From assembly GCA_902797125.1 (NCBI GenBank), contig CADBRS010000083.1, forward strand, positions 1 to 17,183: DNA of 17,183 nucleotides. The letters run 5' to 3'. A program made the position numbers and the translations under genes. Of the stretch, positions 1 to 6,900 are shown piece by piece (position 1 is the stretch's first letter; every line of letters starts with the position of its first letter). Source of the stretch: an uncultured Ruminococcus sp. GTDB taxonomy: Bacteria; Bacillota; Clostridia; Oscillospirales; CAG-272. The notes under the pieces were generated by a model. That model searched no databases. It saw only the letters and a program-made list of their open reading frames with translations, and was not told the origin of the DNA.

Positions 1-60
1 AGTCAATCATAGTGGAATTATTATTTATCACCTTCAGATGACTACTGACAAAAATTGTCC

Positions 61-1338
61 TCAACAGCCATCATCTTCGATTTCTTCGATCGCTCTGGCT
101 TCCAGATAGTAGCGTTTGTCCCGTGCATGACCCATCGAAAATGTCTTTCTGGGCAGCGAGCCATCCATCATGACAGAGCGGAACAACTCATCCTTCCTCA
201 TGCCTTCAAAGATGAATCCGACCGTTCCGCCACGGATCAGACTCTGGACGGACGCAAGATCGTGAACGTAATCGACGCTGCAGCCCGGATGTGAGGCCAG
301 ATATTGATCCAGGAATGTCTGGACTGTTCCGACGGATAGCTGATGGATAGGATGGAGAACCTTCACATCTTCCGTTTTCTCTTCGGTCAGAAGTTGAATC
401 GTCTGTTGCCCTGCCGGACCGCTCAATGATCCGCAGTATGCTTTGAATGCAGCCGAAAGTTCTTTCGGGTCTGCACCGAACACAACGCGATAGATCGGTT
501 CGAAAGAAAGAGCAGGATCATGAAGATTGACGATTTCGCAAAGCGCATAGCGTGCCGGGTGTGACCGGGCCGAGTCTCCGAAGCGGGCTTTAACGGCCTC
601 ATAGGCGGTCTTAGCCGTCGCCAAAGAGTGGTTGCCGTCGCCTACCGCGAATAGAAGCGGTGCCAGCCCTGGGCCGTATTTCTTCCCGATCTCATCCGGA
701 GAGATCAAGTGCTCAGCATATGCCTGAAGTTGCGGATAAACGGTTTTTGAAAGGAATGATCCCTTGATGTGACCGCCTCCGGCCATCAGATCGAAATCAT
801 ATGCACGCGACTCGCAATGGGAAGCAGCCAAATCGATGAATCCGTTTTCGGGATCATCAATAAGAAGCATCACGTGAGGCAGTTCCAAGGGAGCCCCTTC
901 CCGGATCCTGACGCGGGGCGGTATCCTTTCCAGCACCGTGCCCTCGGTGGCACGGATCAGCGACAGGCTGCCTTTGGAAAAATCATATTGTTCCAGATCG
1001 ATCGCGCAAACAAGTCCTTTGCGGACAGTACCGTCGGTTTGCGTCCTCTCGACATAGATCATGCTGTCTTCGCGGGGCTGAATGATGTTCTCGTCCAGAT
1101 AGGCTTTCATGGTTGCCTGGATCTGCGGGATCCGGGATGCTGCCTTATCCAGATAGACTTCAGGCAGGATCAGACGCAAGGTCGAAGGGGCGTCCCCGAC
1201 AGTCTTTTCAACGTCTTCCCAGTATTCCGGTTCACTCGTGAACTGATCGCAGGCAATGACAGCCCATTTTCGGGGATCGACTTTTTGAAAATCCGGAAGA
1301 AAGATATCTGCACTTTGAAAGATCCGGTCTTGGCTCAT
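61..1338 (-). CDS. DUF1015 domain-containing protein
   Basis: A 425-residue protein of the DUF1015 family, found in many bacteria and without an established biochemical role. Visible family hallmarks are the glycine-rich VGDGNHSLA stretch at about residues 232-240 and the C-terminal LPRKTFSMG...DKRYYLEAR block at about 395-415. There is no signal peptide or membrane segment, so it is probably cytoplasmic. The frame stays open upstream to 1488, but the start at 1338 is preferred: a GAGG ribosome binding site lies 9 bases before it, and the likely promoter -10 box at 1379-1384 would leave the in-frame ATG at 1371 with essentially no leader. It is divergent from the ABC exporter gene and separated from it by about 180 bases. 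The family assignment is secure; the function is unknown. Confidence 0.9.
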   Translation of the reverse strand: MSQDRIFQSADIFLPDFQKVDPRKWAVIACDQFTSEPEYWEDVEKTVGDAPSTLRLILPEVYLDKAASRIPQIQATMKAYLDENIIQPREDSMIYVERTQTDGTVRKGLVCAIDLEQYDFSKGSLSLIRATEGTVLERIPPRVRIREGAPLELPHVMLLIDDPENGFIDLAASHCESRAYDFDLMAGGGHIKGSFLSKTVYPQLQAYAEHLISPDEIGKKYGPGLAPLLFAVGDGNHSLATAKTAYEAVKARFGDSARSHPARYALCEIVNLHDPALSFEPIYRVVFGADPKELSAAFKAYCGSLSGPAGQQTIQLLTEEKTEDVKVLHPIHQLSVGTVQTFLDQYLASHPGCSVDYVHDLASVQSLIRGGTVGFIFEGMRKDELFRSVMMDGSLPRKTFSMGHARDKRYYLEARAIEEIEDDGC

Positions 1339-1378
1339 TTTCGGTTTCCTCACTCTGCTTGTGTTGTTCATACCGGAT

Positions 1379-1407
1379 ATTTTACCATATTGTGGACCCG
1401 AATTTGT
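1379..1407 (-). promoter_or_regulatory. Probable promoter of the DUF1015 gene (extended -10)
   Basis: On the minus strand TAAAAT (1384 down to 1379) is preceded by TGG, giving an extended -10 element. The -35 region around 1402-1407 matches poorly. Transcription would begin near 1372, leaving a leader of about 34 bases before the start at 1338. Inferred from motif match only. Confidence 0.55.
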
Positions 1408-1427
1408 TTGTTTTTTCAAATTGTGCC

Positions 1428-1456
1428 TTGACAAACCCCGTATTTGAGGCTTAAAT
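1428..1456 (+). promoter_or_regulatory. Probable promoter of the ABC exporter gene
   Basis: A perfect -35 box TTGACA at 1428-1433 is followed after 17 bases by TTAAAT at 1451-1456, which matches the -10 consensus at four of six positions. The expected start is near 1463, about 57 bases before the ATG at 1520. The -10 box is mediocre, so strength is uncertain. Confidence 0.55.
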
Positions 1457-1505
1457 ATAGGTATCTTATCATTTTTGGCAAGGCTCAAACGCTATCATTA
1501 CGAGG

Positions 1506-1513
1506 AAAGGAGG
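1506..1513 (+). promoter_or_regulatory. Ribosome binding site that sets the ABC exporter start
   Basis: AAAGGAGG lies 6 bases before the ATG at 1520. It shows that the in-frame TTG at 1475, which has no comparable site, is not the start. Confidence 0.85.
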
Positions 1514-1519
1514 AGACAG

Positions 1520-3547
1520 ATGCCGCCTCCATTCGGTCCACCTCCGGACAGATTCAAATATCAGACCACCCCGCCTCCGAAAAATCTGAAGGATCTTCCC
1601 AGATTCCTGAGAGAATTCTTGGGATCCTTTTTCCGCCGCCTTTTCTATATCGTTGAGATCGTTTGGGACACTGGCCACTGGATCCTTTTCCTGCTGGTCT
1701 TTATTGCTATATTCCAAGGCGTTATGCCTGCCGTCGGCTTGAAGATCTCTCAACAGATCCAGAACTTTCTGCAGACAGAATACATGGATTCGGGCAACAC
1801 CGCCCAGTTCATCGGTAGCGCCGCATTCACATTTCTGATCTTCCTGTTCGTTTTCCGTATTTTGAATGCCGTCGTCAACCAGCTGAGCAATGCCGTCACC
1901 AGATTGGCAGGAGAACTCGTTGTCAAAAACGTCAAGATGAGGATCATGCGCAAGGCCAGCGAGCTGGACCTGAGTTCGTTCGATCTTCCGGCATTCTATG
2001 AAAAACTGGAGAACGCCAATCGGGAAGCCGGCAACCGCCCGCTGCAGATCCTGAATGCCACTTTCAATATCTTCTCGACTCTGATCTCCCTCGTCACGTA
2101 TATCGTTCTCCTGCTAACGCTGCCCAGTTTGTGGTGGAGCATCTTCGTGGTCATCGCGGTATCCGCTCCTTCGGCGATCATCAACTTCAAGTTCAGGAAG
2201 AAAAACTTCAACTACATGCGGCGGCGCTCGAAATCCCGCAGACAGATGAATTATTATTCCGACATCATGGTCAACAAGGACATGGTCAAAGAGATCCGGA
2301 TGTATGATCTGTCGGACACGTTCATCCACAGATACGAAGGGGTTTTCGACGACTACTACAAAGGGATCCGCTCACTGATCCTGAAAGAAAACGGCTGGCA
2401 TGTGATCGCGACGATCATCATGTCGGTGACGAACTGCATCTTCTTCCTGCTGATCGCATCCCGAGTTTTTACTGGCGAGCTGCTGCTCGGCGACTATTCC
2501 CTTCTGACAGGCGCCCTGACCTCCATCGCAAGCGCCGTGGGAAGCCTGATCAGCATTTCCGCAACGATCTACGAGGGTTCCCTGTTCGTGGACAACCTCA
2601 TCTCCTTTATGGATGAAAAGCCCACTCTGGTTTCCCTTGCGGATCCGCCCGTCTCTGTCACCAGAAAGCAGGGGCACACCATCGAGTTCCGCAATGTTTC
2701 GTTTGCTTATCCGGGCACGGAACGCCCTGTCATTCGGAACGTCAATCTGGTCCTTCGGCCCGGAGAAACCATGGTTCTGGTCGGCCTGAACGGAGCCGGA
2801 AAAACCACTTTGATCAAACTTCTGACCCGTCTGTACGACCCCACCGAAGGCACGATCCTGCTGGACGGCAGGGATATCCGGGAATATGACATCAAAGAGC
2901 TTTACAAACTGTTCGGCATCATTTTCCAGGATTTCGGAAAATATGCGGTTTCCGTCTCTGAAAACATTCATTTCGGAGACATCCATAAGGAATTCGATCA
3001 TTCAGAAGTAGAAAAAGCCGCCGTTCAGGCGGATGCTGAAGATTATATTTCGAGACTGCCCAAAGGCTTTGATACGCCCCTGATGCGTATCTTTGAGGAC
3101 GAAGGGATCGAATTGTCCATCGGTCAGTGGCAGAAACTGGCCAATGCACGCGCTTTCTATTCGGATTCCGACATCCTGATCCTGGACGAGCCTACCGCTT
3201 CCCTCGACCCTTTGGCCGAGCAGGAGATCTTCAATCAGTTCGACAAACTCCGCAAAGACAAAACCACCATTTTCGTCTCACACCGTCTCTCCAGCGCAAC
3301 CATCGCCAGCAAGATCGTCGTGCTGGAATACGGGGCCGTCATCGAGGAAGGCACCCATACCGAACTCATGAAAAAGCACGGGCGCTATTACGAACTATTT
3401 ACGACCCAGGCCCAGCGCTACATCGAGGGCGAGCATTTTGACGATCGTCCGGACGCCCACGATCCGAATCACAGACCGGCCCGTCCCACCGGACAACCGG
3501 CATGGGGAACAGACTCTTCGGATGAAGAGAACGGATTCATGTCTTGA
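1520..3547 (+). CDS. ABC exporter half-transporter (fused permease and ATPase)
   Basis: A 675-residue ATP-driven membrane exporter with the permease N-terminal to the ATPase, the usual layout of half-transporters that work as dimers. A proline-rich cytoplasmic tail (MPPPFGPPPD...) precedes membrane segments at about residues 47-66, 91-113, 185-225 (two) and 295-345 (two). The ATPase has Walker A GLNGAGKTT (422-430), the Q-loop at Q470, signature LSIGQ (532-536, with Ile where the consensus has Gly), Walker B ILILDEP (D556, E557) and switch His588. A polar tail of roughly 60 residues follows. The LS-x-GQWQKLA pattern resembles peptide or lantibiotic exporter ATPases, but no substrate gene lies nearby, so the cargo is unknown. 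No partner half-transporter is adjacent, so a homodimer is inferred. Its TGA stop lies inside the -35 box of the next promoter. Confidence 0.93.
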   Translation: MPPPFGPPPDRFKYQTTPPPKNLKDLPRFLREFLGSFFRRLFYIVEIVWDTGHWILFLLVFIAIFQGVMPAVGLKISQQIQNFLQTEYMDSGNTAQFIGSAAFTFLIFLFVFRILNAVVNQLSNAVTRLAGELVVKNVKMRIMRKASELDLSSFDLPAFYEKLENANREAGNRPLQILNATFNIFSTLISLVTYIVLLLTLPSLWWSIFVVIAVSAPSAIINFKFRKKNFNYMRRRSKSRRQMNYYSDIMVNKDMVKEIRMYDLSDTFIHRYEGVFDDYYKGIRSLILKENGWHVIATIIMSVTNCIFFLLIASRVFTGELLLGDYSLLTGALTSIASAVGSLISISATIYEGSLFVDNLISFMDEKPTLVSLADPPVSVTRKQGHTIEFRNVSFAYPGTERPVIRNVNLVLRPGETMVLVGLNGAGKTTLIKLLTRLYDPTEGTILLDGRDIREYDIKELYKLFGIIFQDFGKYAVSVSENIHFGDIHKEFDHSEVEKAAVQADAEDYISRLPKGFDTPLMRIFEDEGIELSIGQWQKLANARAFYSDSDILILDEPTASLDPLAEQEIFNQFDKLRKDKTTIFVSHRLSSATIASKIVVLEYGAVIEEGTHTELMKKHGRYYELFTTQAQRYIEGEHFDDRPDAHDPNHRPARPTGQPAWGTDSSDEENGFMS

Positions 3548-3572
3548 CACGGGCACTCCGTGCGGCTATAAT
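3544..3572 (+). promoter_or_regulatory. Consensus sigma-A promoter of the aspartate kinase gene
   Basis: TTGACA at 3544-3549, exactly 17 bases of spacer, then TATAAT at 3567-3572: a perfect match to the housekeeping consensus in both boxes and spacing. The -35 box contains the TGA stop (3545-3547) of the upstream exporter gene. Transcription should start near 3579, leaving a leader of only about 28 bases. Confidence 0.9.
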
Positions 3573-3606
3573 ATGTTCTTGTTAATTTGTATCAGAGGTT
3601 TTACAG

Positions 3607-4932
3607 ATGCGAGTAAAAGTAGTTAAATTCGGGGGTTCTTCCCTTTCAGATTCTGCCCATTTCAAGCAGGTCGCGCAAATCATCAAATCCGATCCTTCCA
3701 GACGCTATGTCGTTCCTTCCGCGCCGGGAAAGCGCTTTCCTGCCGACGTGAAAGTCACGGATATGCTCTACCGGATCTATGAAATGATCCGGGCGCGCGA
3801 GTCTTCTTCCGCCGTGGATGAATACTACCGCCAGATCGTGACCCGGTATGAATCCATCATTTCGGAGTTGGGCCTCAATTTTGACATTTCGGGCGAACTG
3901 GACTATATCAAAACGTGCCTGTTTTCGGCCTCAGGCCGCGACTTTGCCGCTTCAAGGGGCGAGTATCTGAACAGTTTGATCCTGGCCAAATATCTGGGAT
4001 ATGATTTCATCGATGCGGAAAACGTGATCTTTTTCAAAGAGAACGGCACCTTCGATGAAGAAAAAACGCAGCAGATCCTTTCGCAGGAACTGAAAGTCCA
4101 TCAGCATGCCGTGATCCCCGGTTTCTACGGCGTCATGCCGAACGGAACCATCAAGACCTTTTCCAGAGGCGGTTCGGATATCACCGGTTCGATCGTAGCC
4201 AGCGCGGCCAACGCCGCCATCTACGAGAACTGGACGGACGTTTCCGGTTTCATGATGGCAGACCCGCGAGTCGTTCATGACGAAACACCGATCCGGACCA
4301 TCACGTACAGAGAACTGAGAGAGCTTTCCTACATGGGGGCAACCGTCCTTCACGAGGACGCCATCTTCCCTGTCCGCAACGCCGGGATCCCGATCAACAT
4401 CCGGAACACGAACAAGCCTGAAGATCCGGGAACCATGATCGTGGCCCAGGCGGATGGTTATGATACCGAGCACATCATCACGGGCATAGCCGGGAAAAAG
4501 GGCTTTTCCGTCATCAATATCGAGAAGGATCTGATGAACGCTGAAGTCGGATTCACCCGCCGTCTGCTGGACGTGCTGGAAGATAACGATTTGTCCTTCG
4601 AACATCTTCCTTCGGGCATCGACACGATCAGTATCATCATGTCGACCGACTCCCTTGCAGAAAAAAAGGAAAAACTCCTTTCATCCATCGAGCGCCGTGT
4701 CCGTCCGGACAATATGTCGACCGAAGACGGATTGGCTCTGATCGCAGTGGTGGGCCGGGGCATGGTCAAAGCCAAAGGTACCGCGGCCAGGGTTTTCGAT
4801 GCACTGGCATCTTCCGGAGTCAACATCCGCATGTTGGATCAGGGCTCCAGTGAGCTCAACATCATCATCGGGATCGAGGAACATGATTTTGAAAGCGCCA
4901 TGAAGGCAATTTATCAGGAATTCGTGAAATGA
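3607..4932 (+). CDS. lysC: Aspartate kinase (monofunctional, two ACT domains)
   Basis: Phosphorylates L-aspartate with ATP (EC 2.7.2.4), the first step toward lysine, diaminopimelate, threonine and methionine. The 441 residues hold the amino-acid kinase fold: KFGGSS at 7-12, SRGGSD at 186-191 and the NWTDVSG...ADPR region after it. Two C-terminal ACT domains, about 291-360 and 376-441, are the usual feedback-binding module. An AGAGG ribosome binding site lies 8 bases before the ATG. Wording such as VVPSAPGKR matches the clostridial monofunctional type. The gene symbol is given by function: which of several possible isozymes this is cannot be told here. It has its own consensus promoter and a leader too short for a lysine riboswitch, so control is probably allosteric. 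It converges on the HIT gene. Confidence 0.95.
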   Translation: MRVKVVKFGGSSLSDSAHFKQVAQIIKSDPSRRYVVPSAPGKRFPADVKVTDMLYRIYEMIRARESSSAVDEYYRQIVTRYESIISELGLNFDISGELDYIKTCLFSASGRDFAASRGEYLNSLILAKYLGYDFIDAENVIFFKENGTFDEEKTQQILSQELKVHQHAVIPGFYGVMPNGTIKTFSRGGSDITGSIVASAANAAIYENWTDVSGFMMADPRVVHDETPIRTITYRELRELSYMGATVLHEDAIFPVRNAGIPINIRNTNKPEDPGTMIVAQADGYDTEHIITGIAGKKGFSVINIEKDLMNAEVGFTRRLLDVLEDNDLSFEHLPSGIDTISIIMSTDSLAEKKEKLLSSIERRVRPDNMSTEDGLALIAVVGRGMVKAKGTAARVFDALASSGVNIRMLDQGSSELNIIIGIEEHDFESAMKAIYQEFVK

Positions 4933-4941
4933 TCAAAAAAC

Positions 4942-4974
4942 GGCCCGCACCGGAAATCCCTTCTGATGCGGGTC
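4942..4974. terminator. Bidirectional terminator between lysC and the HIT gene
   Basis: GGCCCGCA (4942-4949) pairs with TGCGGGTC (4967-4974), 8 base pairs with one G-U and a 17-base loop. On the minus strand the stem is followed by a run of six T (opposite 4935-4940), on the plus strand by ATTTT. It sits between two convergent genes, 9 bases after the lysC stop and 21 bases beyond the HIT stop. It looks stronger for the minus direction. Confidence 0.8.
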
Positions 4975-4995
4975 ATTTTGCACTTTTCGGTTTTT

Positions 4996-5334
4996 TCAGC
5001 TCATCTTTTCAGCCATCTGACCGCCGCCCAGGATATGGAAATGCAGATGGTGTACGCTTTGGCAGGCGTCTTTCCCGCAGTTGGAAACGATGCGGTAACC
5101 GTTGGTCAGGTTCTGCATTTTTGCGATTTTCGGGATCGCCTCGAAAATTTTTGAAACGTCAGAACTGTTCTTTTCATCGATCTCGTCCGCAGAACCGATA
5201 TGGCGTTTGGGGACGACCAGAATATGAACGGGCATCTGGGGATTGATATCCTTGAAAGCATAGACCCATTCGTCTTCATATACTTTAGCGGACGGAATCT
5301 CTCCGGCCACGATTTTGCAAAACAGGCAATCCAT
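4996..5334 (-). CDS. HIT family (HinT-like) nucleotide-binding protein
   Basis: A 112-residue histidine-triad protein. The defining H-x-H-x-H motif is at residues 96-100 (HLHFH, followed by ILGG). The paired cysteines C3 and C6 near the N-terminus, with H45, resemble the zinc site of HinT-branch members. Such proteins are small cytoplasmic dimers that hydrolyse purine nucleoside phosphoramidates or AMP-lysine adducts; the physiological substrate in bacteria is not settled. An AAGGAG ribosome binding site lies 11 bases upstream. A nearer ATG inside the leader is out of frame. The gene is monocistronic between its own near-consensus promoter and a bidirectional terminator, and it is divergent from the FkbM gene. 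Confidence 0.94.
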   Translation of the reverse strand: MDCLFCKIVAGEIPSAKVYEDEWVYAFKDINPQMPVHILVVPKRHIGSADEIDEKNSSDVSKIFEAIPKIAKMQNLTNGYRIVSNCGKDACQSVHHLHFHILGGGQMAEKMS

Positions 5335-5369
5335 AAATAATCATTCTCCTTTTCGAGTGATGCAACACC

Positions 5370-5399
5370 ATTATACTGTTCTCTTCCCGATTCTGTCAA
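5370..5399 (-). promoter_or_regulatory. Near-consensus promoter of the HIT gene
   Basis: On the minus strand TTGACA (5399 down to 5394), an 18-base spacer, then TATAAT (5375 down to 5370). Both boxes are perfect; the spacer is one base over optimum. The start is expected near 5363, about 29 bases before the ATG. Confidence 0.85.
5372..5377 (+). promoter_or_regulatory. Possible -10 box of the FkbM gene promoter
   Basis: TATACT matches the -10 consensus at five of six positions and would start transcription near 5384, about 36 bases before the ATG. No good -35 box is seen (TTTTCG at 5350-5355 is weak). It overlaps the -10 box of the divergent HIT promoter by four bases. Confidence 0.3.
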
Positions 5400-5419
5400 G
5401 TTAGCGATAAGGAGTTTCC

Positions 5420-6568
5420 ATGACAGCAGCAAAAAACATCCTTCCCGATCCGAACACCGCGAGCGATATCTGGACCGGTTTGGAACATGAAACAAGGCCC
5501 ATCGTGATATACGGCATGGGTGACGGAGCAGACAAGATTTTATACCAATGCAGCCGAAGGCACATCGAGATCTCCGATTTCTTTGCCAGTGACGACCACG
5601 TCAGGGGGCAGTCTTTCCACGGGAAGCCGGTACTCCGTCTTCAGGACGTAGAATCCCGTTACGGATCCGACTGCCTGATCCTCATCGCTTTTGCGAGTTC
5701 ACTTCCGAACGTGCTGGAACAAATCCGGGACCTTCGAGCCAAACATGCCGTTCTGGTACCGGACACTCCCGTTTTCGGAAACACTTTTTTCACCAAAGAA
5801 TTCTATCGTGAACACTTTGAGAGATTGTCTCAAGTGATGGACTGGCTCTCGGATGATCCGTCCAGAGACCTGTTTACCAAACTGATCCGCTACAAACTGA
5901 GCGGAGATTATGCCAGTCTGGACGGAACGGAATCCTGTGCCAATCAGATACTGGACAAGGTCCTGAACATGAAAGACTACCGGGTTGCCTTGGATCTCGG
6001 GGCCTACACGGGCGATTCCGTAGCGGAATGGCTAGACCATGCTCCGGAACTGAAGACCGTTTTCGCGTTCGAACCGGACGTTCACTCCCAGAAAAAGCTT
6101 TCGGCATATGCAGAGAGCATCTCCGATCGGGTCGAATTGCATGTCGAACCCTATGCGGTATGGTCCGAATCCGGGACTCTCGAGTTCGACGCCAACACGA
6201 GAGGAAACAGAAACGCCTGCGTCATGGATCACTACGGCGATGCGGTCAGGGACAGAAAAAAGAAATCCAGGACCGTGGAGGCCGTTTCTCTGGATGACTG
6301 GATGACGAAGAACAGACTGCCGTCGCGCGTCGATCTGATCAAAATGGACGTGGAAGGTTCCGAAAAAGAGGTATTGAAAGGCTGCACCAAGCTGTTCCGC
6401 ACCTATGCGCCGGATATGCAGATCTCCCTGTACCACCGGCCGGAAGACCTGTTCGAGTTGCCCGAAGCCGTTCACCGTTCGTTCCCGGATGCCAAAATGC
6501 TGATCCGCCGGACGCCCTATGTCCCGGCATGGGACGTCAATCTGTTCGTGATCCAGAACAGAACATAG
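5420..6568 (+). CDS. FkbM family methyltransferase with N-terminal Rossmann-like domain
   Basis: A 382-residue SAM-dependent methyltransferase of the FkbM family, whose members often O-methylate sugars or secondary metabolites. The catalytic half starts near residue 187: motif I LDLGAYTGDS (191-200), acidic FEPD ending motif II (217-220), VSLDDW (289-294) and the diagnostic VDLIKMDVEGSE (304-315). The first 120 or so residues form a separate Rossmann-like unit starting IVIYGMGDGADK (28-39), resembling the nucleotide- or sugar-binding N-terminal domains seen in PglD-like and FkbM-type fusions; its ligand is unknown. An AAGGAG site lies 5 bases before the ATG. No glycosyltransferase or other polysaccharide gene is in the window, so the acceptor cannot be inferred. 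It stands between two minus-strand housekeeping genes. Confidence 0.88.
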   Translation: MTAAKNILPDPNTASDIWTGLEHETRPIVIYGMGDGADKILYQCSRRHIEISDFFASDDHVRGQSFHGKPVLRLQDVESRYGSDCLILIAFASSLPNVLEQIRDLRAKHAVLVPDTPVFGNTFFTKEFYREHFERLSQVMDWLSDDPSRDLFTKLIRYKLSGDYASLDGTESCANQILDKVLNMKDYRVALDLGAYTGDSVAEWLDHAPELKTVFAFEPDVHSQKKLSAYAESISDRVELHVEPYAVWSESGTLEFDANTRGNRNACVMDHYGDAVRDRKKKSRTVEAVSLDDWMTKNRLPSRVDLIKMDVEGSEKEVLKGCTKLFRTYAPDMQISLYHRPEDLFELPEAVHRSFPDAKMLIRRTPYVPAWDVNLFVIQNRT

Positions 6569-6574
6569 AAAAAG

Positions 6575-6605
6575 ATCGAGGAAGAACGATGAGTTCTTCC
6601 TCGAT
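6575..6605. terminator. Bidirectional terminator between the FkbM gene and rpsU
   Basis: A perfect 12-base-pair stem, ATCGAGGAAGAA (6575-6586) with TTCTTCCTCGAT (6594-6605), and a 7-base loop. On the minus strand, serving rpsU, it is followed by CTTTTTCT, a good U-tract. On the plus strand, serving the FkbM gene, it is followed by TGCTTCTT, a weaker one. It lies 6 bases after the FkbM stop. Confidence 0.85.
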
Positions 6606-6626
6606 TGCTTCTTAGATTAAGTTCGA

Positions 6627-6803
6627 TTATTTGTACTTGCGTTTGCGAGCCGCTTCGGACTTCTTCTTCCGCTTCACGCTCGGCTTCTCATAATGCTCTC
6701 TCTTGCGGAGCTCATTCTGAATACCGGAACGTGCCCAAGTACGTTTGAACCGACGGAGAGCACTATCCAAAGATTCGCCTTCCTTCAGCTTAACCTCAGC
6801 CAT
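6627..6803 (-). CDS. rpsU: 30S ribosomal protein S21
   Basis: A 58-residue very basic protein beginning MAEVKLKEGESLDSALRRFK and ending with lysine/arginine-rich residues (...AARKRKYK), which matches S21 of Bacillota along its whole length. S21 binds the platform of the small ribosomal subunit near the 3' end of 16S rRNA and helps initiation. The ATG follows a purine-rich site with a run of seven G (6810-6816). The gene has its own promoter, a leader hairpin and a strong terminator, so it is a monocistronic unit. In other Bacillota rpsU is often near a HIT-protein gene; here the HIT gene lies on the same strand but beyond the oppositely oriented FkbM gene. Confidence 0.96.
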   Translation of the reverse strand: MAEVKLKEGESLDSALRRFKRTWARSGIQNELRKREHYEKPSVKRKKKSEAARKRKYK

Positions 6804-6809
6804 TGTTAT

Positions 6810-6819
6810 CCCCCCCTCC
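6810..6819 (-). promoter_or_regulatory. Unusual G-rich ribosome binding site of rpsU
   Basis: On the minus strand GGA is followed by seven consecutive G, then ATAACA before the ATG. The GGAGG core has an unusually long homopolymer beside it, so the anti-Shine-Dalgarno sequence could pair in more than one register. Confidence 0.6.
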
Positions 6820-6831
6820 GTTCATAAAATT

Positions 6832-6848
6832 GTTGTCGTGCGGACAAC
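6832..6848 (-). promoter_or_regulatory. Hairpin at the 5' end of the rpsU transcript
   Basis: GTTGTC and GACAAC form a perfect 6-base-pair stem around a 5-base loop. The predicted transcription start is near 6848, so the stem would occupy the very first bases of the mRNA. Such 5' stems can protect transcripts from 5'-end-dependent decay; that role is inferred. Confidence 0.55.
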
Positions 6849-6854
6849 GAGGTT

Positions 6855-6883
6855 ATTTTACTACAGACTGTTCAAAAAGTCAA
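6855..6883 (-). promoter_or_regulatory. Promoter of rpsU
   Basis: On the minus strand TTGACT (6883 down to 6878), a 17-base spacer, then TAAAAT (6860 down to 6855). Each box matches the sigma-A consensus at five of six positions. The start is expected near 6848, giving a 45-base leader. Confidence 0.8.
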
Positions 6884-6900
6884 TAGAAATTTAAAAAAAC

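Noticed and set aside
1..60. Possible promoter or terminator in the first 60 bases
   Set aside because: On the minus strand TTGTCA (46-51) has no good -10 box at 17-18 bases; AATAAT lies 23 bases away. The small stem GACAA/TTGTC at 47-59 has a 3-base loop and no T-tract. Nothing here is convincing.
1339..1488. N-terminal extension of the DUF1015 protein to 1488
   Set aside because: The extra 50 residues run across both promoters of the divergent region and do not resemble the family; the start at 1338 has a ribosome binding site.
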